A stretch of DNA of 64,000 nt, taken from contig JAINUG010000228.1 of NCBI GenBank assembly GCA_029706075.1, positions 248,001 through 312,000 of the forward strand, written 5' to 3'. Within the stretch, counting starts at the first letter, position 1; every line of letters begins with the position of its first letter. Source of the DNA: Aldrovandia affinis. Its lineage: Eukaryota; Chordata; Actinopteri; Notacanthiformes; Halosauridae. The position numbers were made by a program, and so were the translations under genes. Positions 1 through 10,340 of this stretch are shown piece after piece. Under the pieces are notes generated by a model that worked only from the letters and a program-made list of their open reading frames with translations, ran no database searches and was not told where the DNA came from.

Positions 1-172
1 ACCCTCCACCAGCATGCCAGCTCCAAAGCAGCCCAAGCTCTCCTCCTCACCAAAGCTGCCCACACCTCCAGCTGGTCCTACCCAGAAGCTGAAAGCCACA
101 CCCTCCACCAGCATGCCAGCTCCAATGCAGCCCAAGCTCTCCTCCTCACCAAAGCTGCCCACGCCTCCAGAG
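1..172 (+). repeat. 99-bp coding tandem repeat, about 1.7 copies
   Basis: The stretch starting at 1 (accctccaccagcatgccag) recurs starting at 100, so the period is 99 bp (33 codons). The unit encodes a Pro-Ala-Pro, Ser-Ser-Ser-Pro-Lys rich peptide inside the hAT-like frame. The two copies differ at only a few positions, so the duplication is younger than the gene. More copies may lie upstream of the window. Confidence 0.8.
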
Positions 173-1460
173 ACTGTAGAGTTTGACTTAACCAGATTCA
201 TCTTCAAGCAAAATGAAGTTGGAAAGAGAGCTGCCAAAGAAAAAGAAAAAACGAAGGCCGAAAGGACCAAGAAAGAAGAGAAAAAGGATCTGACAAAACC
301 TGAGAAGGTACTTCAGTTCCTCACCAACCCCATGTCAAAGGTGTATTCACTCTTTCTGAAGAGAGCCATACCTATTTTTGACATCAGCAACCAGATACTT
401 CAAAAGAAGTGAGCCATGCATACAGATCCTGCTTCCAACTTTGGAGCTGCAACTGCAAAAGGTATTGCTTTAATTCTGTAAGCCTGAGCATGTGATCACT
501 ATGATGACTGAAATTGGTAGAGGTATCAAGCCAACACTGTACAGCACAAGGGAGAATCAGCTACCTGATGAGGAACTGTCATTTGGCCAGGACACCCAAA
601 CCTTCATCCAAAGCCAGGGTAACCTAGAGCTGAAGCCATTCTTCAGAGATGTGAGGAAGTTCTTTTCATCTGCAGCTGACTACATGATTTCCAAATTTCC
701 ATTTGGGGACGAGCTGCTTATGCATGCTGTTGTAGCAGATATAGGTAACAGGCTATCTGCAAAATTAAATTCTCTCCAGTTCTTTATCAGCCGCTTTCCT
801 TCTATTATGCCTGAAGACGTCACTGTGGATCAAGTGGAAGATGAGTTCCGGATGTATCAAACCACCAGCTTTGAGGACAGCATCCTCAACAAGCGCACTG
901 ATGAGGCCTGGCGAGACATTGGCCTGTTGAAGAGGAGAGGCAAGGAGGTCTTCTCCAACCTTTCAGCAGTCATGCTTGGGATACTGGTTGTCTTCCATAG
1001 CAATGCTGATTGTGAGAGGGTTTTCAGTCTTGTTACCAAAAACAAGACCCAATACAGAGCCAGCCTGAGCACTGAGATGATAAGCGCCTTGGTGACAAGA
1101 AAGGTGAGCATGGCTGCAAAGGGGACTGTCTGTCACATGGAATGCTTCAGTGATGCTCTGCTCAGAAAGGCTAAGTCAGCAACCTATGAGGCAAAGCAGT
1201 CAAGAGCAAGTGCCACTGCAAGTAGAGGTGATGAATGATGCAAAATGTGAATATCAGAAGTTTTATTGAGTGATGCAGAGAATTTTATTTTATTAGTATA
1301 TGCACTATGTAGCAGCAGTGTACAGTGTTCATGGAAAGTAGTGTACAATTGCACTTTAAGTTGAGAAAACTAAAACCTTTTGTAGGGTTTAAACAGTCTC
1401 TGTCCTGCAGTGATGTAATCTGTTTCAATAAAGGAATTATTCTAAAGAATATGATTGTAT
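1..1460 (+). pseudogene. hAT-transposase-like gene, C-terminal part (decayed, 5' end off window)
   Basis: The reading frame starts before or at the window edge. It has a Pro/Ser/Lys-rich N-terminal stretch, then a Lys/Glu-rich likely coiled segment (about 200-300), then a long helical region. It ends at 1236-1238 with the block CERVFSLV (about 1014-1037), the hallmark of the hAT C-terminal dimerisation domain. One frameshift lies near 410: the frame ending in TGA at 410-412 is continued from 411 in the frame used by 492-1238. An in-frame TAA lies at 471-473. The homology reads on across both breaks. A 3'UTR with AATAAA at about 1427 follows. It could be a degraded hAT transposon or a host gene derived from one. 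No BED zinc finger or catalytic Asp is visible in this part. Confidence 0.6.
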
Positions 1461-1883
1461 TGTTTTCTTCATAGCCAATTTATTTGTTGAATAACTTGAT
1501 ATGGCAGTGAGTGGGGAAATGACGGTGTGCAAAGCGTAGTGGTGCGAAAGCATGTGAAGTAAGCGTTACACTATTGTGGCATTGCATTTGTCCCCCCAAT
1601 AAAAGCATGAAAGAAGCCTTGCTTCTTATAACAACATTATATTCCATGCATTATATTCCATTATATTTAGAATTGTCACCTGGGCCTGAATTTTGTGTTT
1701 TCCTTAAATATAGTTCCACCAGAAAGTGATGCAGAATAGGCACATTGGTGCATAAAAATTCAGCAGAATGCAGGAATTTAAGTGTCAAAAAGTCCCCCAC
1801 GTCGCGTGCGTCGCGTGTGTCGCCCCCAATGTTCAAACGAAACCTACGCCGCTGGTTGTACGAATTCCCAGGGTTGGCAGGTC
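1461..1883. other. No recognised feature
   Basis: The stretch lies between the hAT-like 3'UTR and the SINE. It is AT-rich with short open frames only. I recognise no coding block, RNA or repeat in it. Confidence 0.5.
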
Positions 1884-2092
1884 TGAGTGTGGTATAATGG
1901 TTAGGGAGCTGGGCTTGTAACGTTAAGGTTGCAGGTTCAATCCCCAGGTGGGACACTGCCGTTGTACCTTTGAGCAAGGCACTTAACCTGAATTGCTTCA
2001 GTTAATATCCAGCTATATAAATGGATTGTAAAGAAATGTAAACTGTAAGTCGCTCTGGATAAGAGCGTCTGCTAAATGCCTGTAATGTAATA
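1884..2092 (+). mobile_element. tRNA-derived SINE with L2-type 3' tail
   Basis: The head carries an A-box-like TGGTATAATGG (about 1890-1900) and a B-box-like GGTTCAATCCC (1934-1944), the two internal RNA polymerase III promoter elements of a tRNA gene. The 3' end holds the stem-loop CGCTCT-GGATA-AGAGCG (2051-2067), followed by GTCTGCTAAATG and a TGTAATG-type tail. A GGATA loop on such a stem is the signal that L2-clade (UnaL2-like) reverse transcriptase binds, so the SINE is probably mobilised by an L2 LINE. I did not find a clear target duplication. The exact SINE family (HE1/V-SINE-like or other) is not settled. Confidence 0.8.
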
Positions 2093-2165
2093 AGTTAAAA
2101 CATCTTTGATTAGGGAAATGGAACAGATTCTGCAATACATGTTCTCCAGTGAGTACTTTTCTCTT

Positions 2166-2770
2166 TTAGCCAGAAGACGGCCATGGAGCAATGGAAGTAC
2201 AGCACTAAATATCCGGTCCCTCCTGGTAATGTGAATGTGTTCATAGCAGTGTTCACGACCACCTACACTCGGCTAGAGCTGTGCAATCTCATGGATAAAC
2301 TAGAGATGCATACTGTATCATGAAACTGACAGTGTGGTTTTTGTCAGTAAGCCTGGAAATTGGATGCCCGAACTGAGTGATTTTCTAGGCAGTCTCACTA
2401 GTGAATTAAACCCACAGGATCACATTGGTGACTTTGTTTAAGGGGGCCCCAAAACCTACGGTTATCACACTCTATTGGAGAAACATGTTTGAAAGCTAAA
2501 GGGATCACGTTACACCATGCCCAATGCCTCTGTAGTAAGCCTAGAGTAACTCATGAGTCTGGTTGACCATTTTGTACAACACAGGGATGATTCCAGGGAG
2601 GTGATCACCAGCGAACAAAAGATTGTCTGGGATAAACAGGGGTTCATTTAAAAAAACACCACAGTAACAAAATGGTTCAGGGTTGTGTACAACAAACATG
2701 TGCTCCTGACGAATTTCAACACACTGCTATATGGCTTTTAAAGCCCTAGGAAATACAGGCGCTGAGAGGT
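2166..2770 (+). mobile_element. Polinton/Maverick fossil: DNA polymerase B, C-terminal part
   Basis: Plus-strand fragments match, in order, the palm and thumb region of the protein-primed DNA polymerase B carried by Polintons. They include a block around FTTTYTRLELCNLMDKLE (about 2250-2300), a GGPK-T-YGY-like block (about 2443-2470), a MSLVDHFVQHRDDS-like stretch (about 2550-2600) and a final block before the usual end. This is an old and clearly broken fossil, with several breaks over about 600 bp. No terminal repeat of its own was found nearby, and the CR1 downstream may have cut the rest. Its relation to the Polinton at 41-48 kb is unknown. Confidence 0.65.
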
Positions 2771-3608
2771 TTGATGTACTCTTCCAACACCCCTTTTCAT
2801 GCATCATTTCTGGACCTAGTGTAACGCTAAATGACTAAATGATCATGAATTGATGACCAGAAGACTTCTCTCTCTCTCAATTTATTCTGGAAAACACAGC
2901 ACACACAATGCGTTTTCTCAAATGTGTAACTGCAATCGCTTTTGAAGATCTGCAGCATCGGAAAAGTATACTTTTCTTTTCTTTTACAATACATAACATC
3001 ACCAATATAAATGTATCATTACAAGAATAAAGAGCTATAATTATACATATAATTATACTCTAAAATATTGCAATAAGCATGTGATCGTATAGTGTTCAAT
3101 TTAAAATAACAAAATAACACACTGTTATTCCTGAATACAAGAGAGATGCATAGTTTTACATCCAACATTCTACCAGTGATTGCATTCGAATGTGAAATGC
3201 ATACTGTTTGTTCTAAACAAACTTTACTGACCGCAATATTATTAAAACGCCATTACGAGAACACCATGCTGGCTAGCCAGCAAACCAATAGCATTGACTA
3301 AAGACGTAGGCTACAGTATAGTACAGTGCATGAAATAACTAAATATATTACATAAAATACATGAGTGACATACCTGGAAAACACACCACACACAATGCAT
3401 TTTCTCAAATGTGTAACTGCAATTGCTTTTGAAGATCTAAATAATATAGAATGAAAATGCATTTACTTTTCATATAACTGACTCATCACCACCAGCACTT
3501 GGTGATGGCCAGCTAGCTGACAGTATTATGATGCCTATAAAGTCACTATTACCAAGTAGCATTTAATATAAATGATAACATTACATGCTAATGAGAACAG
3601 ACAACATT
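2771..3608. other. AT-rich stretch with a 65-bp direct repeat
   Basis: A 65-bp segment at 2887-2951 recurs at 3374-3438 with few differences; both start CTGGAAAACAC and end GAAGATCT. The DNA between is AT-rich and non-coding. It may belong to the Polinton fossil or to an undefined non-autonomous element. A short further similarity (ACATCGGAAAAG) lies beyond the CR1 at about 6434, so the CR1 may have landed inside this repeat. Confidence 0.55.
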
Positions 3609-3677
3609 ATAAGAACATAAGAATACATAATGATGAGAACGGGCCGTTCGGCCCATCTAGGCTCATCATGTCCTAAT

Positions 3678-4052
3678 CTAAAGAGTATCTAGTACTACAT
3701 CTAGCCTGGACTTGAATAGCCCAAGCGTTTCTGCCTCTACTACCTGACCTGGCAAGCTGTTCCAGGCATTGACAACTCTCTGTGTAAAGAAAAACGTCCT
3801 AATATCTGTGCGGAATTTGCCTTTAACTAATTTCCACCTGTGGCCTCTTGTTCTGCTGACCCCACTTATCTTAAAACATCTTTGGTATTTTACTTTGTTA
3901 ATCCCTTTTAGGAATTTAAAAACCTCAATCAAATCCCCCCTAAGTCTCCGTTTGCTAAGTTTAAATAGATTGAGTGCCTTAAGTCTATCATCATAACTTT
4001 TACCTTTCATAGCAGGTATCAGTTTAGTTCCCCCTCTTTGGACTTTTTCCAA
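3678..4052 (-). pseudogene. CR1 ORF2: C-terminal domain
   Basis: The frame holds the conserved post-RT region: a short helical segment, then RTRGHRWKLVKGKFRTDIRTFFFTQRVV and WNSLPG near the end. It stops at the natural ORF2 end, just before the 3'UTR. This C-terminal module is strongly conserved among CR1 elements of fish and reptiles. Confidence 0.85.
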
Positions 4053-4058
4053 GAGCTT

Positions 4059-5211
4059 CTATATCTTTCTTGTAGTGCGGTGCCCAGTGAGGTGAGGTCT
4101 GACAAAGGCATTATATAACATTAATATAACCTCCTTTGATTTATACTCAATACTTTTTGCTATGTATCCCAGCATCCTGTTGGCTTTTTTCACTGCTGTA
4201 GCACACTGCTTTGATGCAGATAGGCTTTGATCAACTACAATTCCTAAGTCCTTTTCAAATTGAACACCTACTAACTTTTCTCCTCCCATAAAATACTCCT
4301 GTCTAATGTTTTTATTTCCCACATGCATAACTTTACATTTAGCAATATTGAATGTCATCTGCCATGTATCTGCCCATTTTGGGATTTTGTTTAAATCATC
4401 TTGGATTACTTTAGTCAATTCCAAACTGTTTGCCAAACCCCCAAGTTTAGTATCATCAGCAAATTTAACTATTTTGCTACTACCGTACATATCAAGATAA
4501 CTTATGTAAATAAGGAAGAGCAGAGGTTCCAGCACCGATCCCTGCGGGACACCACTGCCCACAGCACCGAGGTCAGATATGCCCCCCCCCTACTGTTACT
4601 CTTTGTATTCGCTTTTGCAGCCAATTATGAACCCACTCTGAAACTACTCCTGCAATTCCTACTGAATTCATTTTAGCAATGAGCCTCTCATGTGGTACCT
4701 TGTAAAATGCTTTCTGAAAGTCCAAATATATAATATCATAAGCCTGGTTCAGGTCAACACACTTTGTAGCCTCTTCGAAAAAGTCCAGGAGGTTTGTTAG
4801 GCATGACCTCCCTTTGAGAAATCCATGTTGGCTCTCCCTTAAAATACTATTATTTTTCAAGAATGATTCCAGCTTATCCCTAATAATACATTCCAGCATT
4901 TTGCATGCTATGCAAGTTAAACTGACAGGCCTATAGTTCCCTGGGTCAGTACGGTCCCCCTTCTTATATATTGGAATTATACTACCCTGCTTCCAGTCAT
5001 CTGGTATTTCTCCAGTGATTATGGATTGAATGAAAATATCTGTCAATGGTTTATATATAATTTCCCCAAGTTCTTTGAGTACTCTTGGATATATGCCATC
5101 CGGGCCTGCTGCCTTATTTGTCTTAAGTTTTTGTCGTTTTTGTAGTACTTCTACGTCCCTTATCTCAAAGTCCTCCAAAACATTCTGTACCTTGTCTATA
5201 CATTTAGGCAT
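4059..5211 (-). pseudogene. CR1 ORF2: reverse transcriptase domain
   Basis: Two frames (5211-4573 and 4562-4059) together span the RT. The first shows KAAGPDGI, a YKKGDRTDPGNYRPVSLT block and LDFQKAFYKVPHERL, which holds the first catalytic Asp. The second shows GVPQGSVLEPLLFLIYI and the FADD catalytic pair (about 4460). All the RT blocks are therefore recognisable. A break lies at about 4565-4573. Confidence 0.9.
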
Positions 5212-5255
5212 ATTTATAACGTCTTCTCTAGTAAAGCTCTCAACAAAGTAACTGT

Positions 5256-5867
5256 TTAGTGTGTTAGCAATATCCTTATTATTCTAAACCAAAGTTCCTT
5301 CCTTATTCTTAATGCACTTAACCTCATCCTTAACTTTCCTTTTCCTACTACAATATTGAAAAACGTCTTAGGATTACTTTTTGTATCTTGGGAAATTTTA
5401 ATTTCAAACCGCCTTTTAGCTGATCTTATTTCCTTTTTAGCCTTAGCCCACATATTACAATAATTGAACTTGTTTCTCTCTGAGTTATCCTTTTTATATA
5501 CTCTGTACAGTCGTTTCTTTTTCCTCAAAATCTCCCGTAAAGATTTAGTCATCCACTGCGGAGACAGTTTTTTCATCCTATTTTTCCTTACTTTGGGGAT
5601 GAATTTACACTGTACATCTACAATAACCCTTTTAAATATAGTCAATTTTTCATTCACAGTTCTGCAATCTAGAAGTTTTACCCAATCTATATTACTTAAA
5701 TTCTCTCTCATTTTATTGAAGTCAGCTCGTCTAAAATTAAAAATTTGAGATTTAGAGGAGGCTGTCTTAACTTGCCAAAAAATATCAAAAATAACTGCAC
5801 TGTGGTCACTTGCCCCTATTGGTTCTCCTACCTCTGTGCTGCAAATTCTATCAGGATTGTTACACAA
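5256..5867 (-). pseudogene. CR1 ORF2: end of endonuclease and linker
   Basis: The frame starts with the terminal ASDHSAV block of the endonuclease, whose His is catalytic, and continues as a Lys/Arg-rich helical linker toward the reverse transcriptase. It is 203 codons long. It lies out of frame with both the upstream endonuclease part and the downstream RT part, so at least two indels have occurred. Confidence 0.8.
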
Positions 5868-5879
5868 AACCAGATCCAG

Positions 5880-6340
5880 TATTGATTTCCCTCTCGTAGG
5901 TACAGACTATACCAAAAAGCAGTCATTGACCATATCTAAAAACTCCTCTTTCGCCCTGACCTGTCACTATCTCCCAATTAATAGAGGGGTAATTGAAGTC
6001 GCCCATTATTATCGTCTCTCCTTCAGCACAGATTTGTTTTATGTTACCAAAGAGCATACTATTTATGTTACTGTCTGAAGTTGGAGGTCTATAGCATACT
6101 CCTATATTAAGGCCCTTCTCATGATCTCCCAATAATCTAATCCAGATGTCCTCACAAGAAACGAATGAGTGTATACCTGGAATTTCGTGCACATTAAGAT
6201 TGTCTTTCACATAAAGGGCCACTCCCCCTCCTCTTTTATTAGTTCTATCCTTCCTAAACAATTTGTACCCCTCTACATTATATTCATCCCCATCCGCTGC
6301 GCCAAGCCATGTCTCAGTAATCCCAACAATTATGCATTAT
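5880..6340 (-). pseudogene. CR1 ORF2: AP endonuclease domain
   Basis: The frame shows an ITETW-like block near 6320, then GGGVALYVKD (about 6225), a YRPP block and GDFNYPSI (about 6000), the order found in exonuclease-endonuclease-phosphatase domains of LINEs. This enzyme nicks target DNA to prime reverse transcription. The SDH motif (SDHSAVIF) lies just downstream in a different frame at about 5790, so a frameshift splits the domain. The first catalytic block (Asn) is lost with the 5' truncation. Confidence 0.85.
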
Positions 6341-6344
6341 GCAT

Positions 6345-7700
6345 CATAACTTTCAACCCAAAACACATTATTTCTCATAAAATGTCAAAATACAGGGGAC
6401 TGCAAGGTTCACACAAAACATACAGTACCTCCAACATCGGAAAAGCATACTTTAGCTGGAGCACGCAATTCACCACAGACGTAAATGCAGATTGCAGTAC
6501 CACATTCGGCCAGCAGAGAGTCACTCGCACACAGAAACATTACATAGGAACAATGTCAAAAATGATTAAAAGAAAGTAATAATTTTGGTGAAAGTCACTA
6601 AATTCAACAAGGGCATTTCCAACTCTGTTACACTAGCAAATATTATTTTATATTTACTAAAATATACTATACTATTAACTTCAATAAATTCTTCAATAAT
6701 CATGTTATTGTATTTTTCCATAAATCAAACCATGTTTTTGATAAACATTGTCATTGTGTTATACATGCTGGCAGCCTCTGTATGATGAACTGTTGTAAAA
6801 CATTACATTTGTTGAAGGAATTCCTGACTTTGTGTGATGATAATTTGCTTCCTGTGCACAAGACAAACGTGTTGGTTATCTAATGGAAGCGGCTAGCGGG
6901 AATAAAGAAGTGGAGAAAGTGGAGAGTGGAGAGTGTTATATACTTGGTGCAAAATATATTTTTAGGAAAAACAAGTAGAACAATAAATCGTAATGCAAAC
7001 TATATGGTGTTGTTTAAAAACCCCAGGGATAAACAACAAATCAGTGTTTTGGTCCATCAAATGGACCAAAACATTTTTCATTGAATTTTTTAGGATTCCA
7101 CATGAAAGCCCTATGGCTATCTCCTGGGCTAATTTGTTCAAAAGTAGTCATCAGATCTTGAAAATGGGTATTCTAAAAAAAAGTATTCTGAAATTGGATC
7201 AGATCACCTAATCAAATCTTGGTTTTTATCTGGATCAAAACTTGAATATGTGTTGTTCAAAACGTTTATGTAGGATTGGGATAGTTTTGATCCAAAAAAT
7301 CTGGATTATCTTGATCCCAGCAGAAGGGTGGATTCCTGGTGGATTTCAGGAACAAAATGTAATACAACTTTATAATTGGTCAATTAATACAACATTTGTA
7401 GCATATAGTGGTTTGTAAATATATTTCTTTTTTTGTTTAACATTTACAGTGATAAAGTAGACAGTCCACCAAATAATGAATTTGTCCTTGTAAAATAATC
7501 CCAAAATGAACAGCTGTCAATATCAAACAGAAATATCAATCAGATATTTCATAATTAATTTATCACTGTATACCGTTTTTCTCCAAATTTGGTTGCCAAT
7601 TATACCCTCTATCTGAATTCACCCTCCCCCACGAGTCTGCCGCCTATCCTCTGGGTAAGAAGTACATCTTTCCAGACTGGTATATCCGCCTCCTATATCC
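6345..7700. other. AT-rich DNA, no gene recognised
   Basis: The stretch between the two CR1 copies is AT-rich. At 7010-7330 there are several short inverted or repeated words (GGATCAAAAC, GTTTTGATCC), which could be the remains of a small DNA transposon, but I cannot fix ends. No coding block stands out. Confidence 0.4.
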
Positions 7701-8315
7701 GACAAACTCACCCCCCCCCATTTTCATTTCTGCACCTGTCTGTTCAGAACCACCTTGGTGCTGCTTGTAATTTTATTGACTTGGTGTCTCTGTCTTGGCA
7801 GCAATTCATTCAGTTTCAGGGAGGGTCAGGTTAATATACTTAGGGGTTAAAATGTGGCAGTGCAGTGTGAGTGTTGTAAAATGATTACATTTCTGGGGAC
7901 TTCCAGGAGGCTGTTGTCTGCGACCGTTGTCAGCTTGTGAAGCATCTCAAGAGCAAGATTCTTGATCTCACGACTGCCCTGCAGAATTAGTAGAATCCCA
8001 GGAATGTATTAGTACGCCCTTTAGAAAGTTTGCATGCACACCGAAGCTTGGTAGGGGGGATCCTCTGGAGAAGATGGGGAGAGAGATTGTTACGTGATGG
8101 TAGGGTGTAAGCATAGAAAAAGACATGCACATGCGTGTCCAACTAATTCCAGTCCTCTCCAGCAGGAAGAGTATGTGGCTCAGCCCTCTGAGTGGGAGGA
8201 CTGATGAGCCCCAGGGCACCCTGGCAGGCACACCAGCCAGTAAAGGGGAGTTAGTCATAGTGGGGAATCAATTCTCAGAGGTGTACACAGTATAGTCTGT
8301 TCACAGGAAAAGGAG
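7700..8315 (+). mobile_element. CR1 LINE, second copy: ORF1 region
   Basis: This stretch matches the reverse complement of 12530-13030 over most of its length, so both come from the same CR1 family. It covers the end of the 5'UTR and the start of ORF1, including the Cys-rich block around GAGTGTTGTAAAATGAT (about 7868) and the start of the esterase domain (AGTCATAGTGGGGAATCA, about 8250). Indels break the frame throughout. With 8776-9640 it probably formed one plus-strand CR1 copy, now separated by an L2 piece. Confidence 0.75.
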
Positions 8316-8324
8316 TCTCAAATG

Positions 8325-8775
8325 GAAGATTCAATCTTCTGCTTCTAATCCTTGCAAACTGTTCTCTACGTTTTCCTCTCTCCTCACCCCTCCTCCTCCC
8401 CCACCTCCCTCCTCTCTAACTATGGATGACTTCGCATCCTTCTTTTGCAAGAAGGTTGATGATATTCGCAACACCTTCCCCCCATCCCCTCCCTCACCTA
8501 ACCCTCCCTCACCTATCTTGCTACCTAAACCTCTCATCCCTCTGTCTTCCTTCTCACCCCTCCCTGACTCGGACATCCTTCAACATGTTCACTCCCACCT
8601 CTACAAGTGGCCAAGTCCCAATCTCTTAGCTCCGTCCTCCTCCTGGACCTGTCAGCTGCATTTGATACTGTGGACAACCAAGATACTGCTCTCATCTCTC
8701 GTCGAGATGGGAATCTCTGGATCTGCACTGGCATGGTTCAAGTCATACCTGGCTGACCGGTCCTACCAGGTGGCC
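8325..8775 (+). mobile_element. L2-clade LINE fragment (RT, N-terminal part)
   Basis: A plus-strand frame reads DDFASFFCKKVDDIR at about 8422-8470, the segment before the RT in fish L2 elements. Another frame gives LDLSAAFDTVD at about 8640-8675, the first catalytic block, then LVEMGISGSALAWFKSYL and LADRSYQVA up to 8775. The region between these blocks has been lost. The fragment stops abruptly where CR1 sequence begins at 8776, so it was inserted into, or recombined with, the CR1 copy. Confidence 0.8.
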
Positions 8776-9640
8776 TAGTCAGTTTGACTTGCATCTCATG
8801 TAAAATACTGGAATGTATTATTAGGGACAAGTTGGAATCATTCTTTAAAAATAATGGTATTTTAAGGGAGAGCCAACATGGTTTTCTTAAGCGGAGGTCA
8901 TGCCTAAGGCTACAAAGTGTTGTGACTTGAACCAAGCTTATGATATTATATATTTGGACCACTGTTTCACAGTGGGTTCCTAATTAGCTGAAGGCATGAA
9001 TAAAGGCAGTAACAGTAGGTGGGTTCATATCTGACCTAGGTGCTGTGGGCAGTTGAGTCCCCTAGGGATCAGTGCTGGGACCTTTGCTCTTTCTTATTTA
9101 CATAAATTATCTTGATAGGGATGTTGGTAGCAAAATGGTTACATTTGCAGATGCTACTAAATTTGGGGGTTTAGCAAACAGTTTGGAATTGACTAAGGTA
9201 ATCCAAGATTATTTTTTGAAAATCCAAGAATGTGCATTGCAGATAACATTAAATATTGCTAAATGTAAAGTTATGCATGTGGGAAATAAATATAAGACAG
9301 GAGTATTTTATATCAGGAGAAACATCATGTGTTCAAGTTGAAAAAGACTTAGACTTTGATCAACTGCAATTCCTATCTGCATCTAAGCAGTGTGCCAAAT
9401 ATTTTTAAAGATAAATTTCATTTGCAGAACAAGAGGGAACAGGTTGAAATTAGTTAAAGGCAAATGCCGCACGGATATTAGGAATTTTTTTTACACAGAG
9501 AGTTCTCAATGCCTGGAACAGCTTGCCAGTTAATAATACGTAAAAAGGCACGTAATAACAATACTTGAGCTATTGGATAGATACAGTAAAAGATACTCTT
9601 TAGATTAGGACACATTATGTTCTTATGAATTAGAAATAAA
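8776..9640 (+). mobile_element. CR1 LINE, second copy: ORF2 fragments and 3' end
   Basis: The stretch parallels the reverse complement of 4930-3610. It starts in the RT finger region (GTGACTTGAACC-AAGC-type block at about 8925) and continues through a palm block (GMLGPLLFLIYINYL in frame, with FADA in place of FADD near 9150). After large internal deletions it reaches the C-terminal block (GAACAAGAGGGAACAGG, about 9427) and the tail ACATTATGTTCTTATG (about 9612). The catalytic FADD has become FADA, so the copy is dead. Confidence 0.85.
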
Positions 9641-10340
9641 TAATTCATAAGAACTTTATGAACATATTTATTTTTATAAGAAGAAATTTAAAAAGAGAAA
9701 AAGACAGACTACATTAATATTCTTTGATATGCAAGAAACTGCTAGATTTCTCTAGCATATCCCATGAGGTGAGTGATGTGACACTGAACACTCAGCAGCA
9801 CTAATACAGCGAACATGCGGTAGGCCCACCTTCAAACCCAACTCTACTGCCTCAGCTCAGTATCTATGGATCCTGATGGGCCTTCACAAATCAATGCATT
9901 ATTTAAACCCACTCTGGAGAAACAAGCTCAGCGAGGTGTCCATTTAATATTTAAGGAATCCTGAATGTTTTCCATTAAAGTCGTCTCCTTTGTGGAGGGT
10001 ACATGTGCGCACAGAGGCACTGCTAACTAGAGCCGACAGGACTATCGCCACCTTCATACACCTGACAGCTGTTTTAAAGCCATTTTGTAAAACCACTGTA
10101 AGATCTCTGTCAGTGACAATAAAATTGGATTAGTGAATATGATCCCTGGTCATAGAGCCAATTCAGCAAAAGCCAGAAGCTTCTAGTGAAGCAGTTTCCT
10201 CTATAGGTGAATGCATTTCTCCTCTCTTTATCGATGGCTTGAGCTGCAGTAGTTTTACCTTTTTTCTTCTTAAACTTAATTTAAACTTGATTAACTCACC
10301 AAACTGTTTTGAAGAAAAAAACGTAACACTTGCATATATG
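9641..10340. other. No recognised feature
   Basis: Unique-looking DNA between the CR1 tail and the Harbinger-like element. I see no coding block or repeat structure I can name. Confidence 0.45.

Larger units (their letters stand above)
3609..6340 (-). mobile_element. CR1-clade LINE, 5'-truncated, ORF2 decayed
   Basis: Read on the minus strand, the element runs from an AP endonuclease domain (about 6340-5880) through a linker (5867-5256), reverse transcriptase (5211-4059) and C-terminal domain (4052-3678) to a short 3'UTR. It ends in ATTCTTATG-like repeats at 3609-3635, the octamer tail typical of CR1. The protein is broken by at least four frame changes or stops, at about 5895, 5230, 4567 and 4055. 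ORF1 and the first part of the endonuclease are missing, the usual 5' truncation from incomplete target-primed reverse transcription. Confidence 0.9.

Noticed and set aside
1884-1960. Functional tRNA gene
   Set aside because: A- and B-box words are present, but no cloverleaf closes and the sequence continues into a LINE-type tail, so it is a SINE.
1651-1977. Minus-strand frame across the SINE
   Set aside because: It runs through the tRNA-derived SINE in antisense and is a by-product of the repeat.
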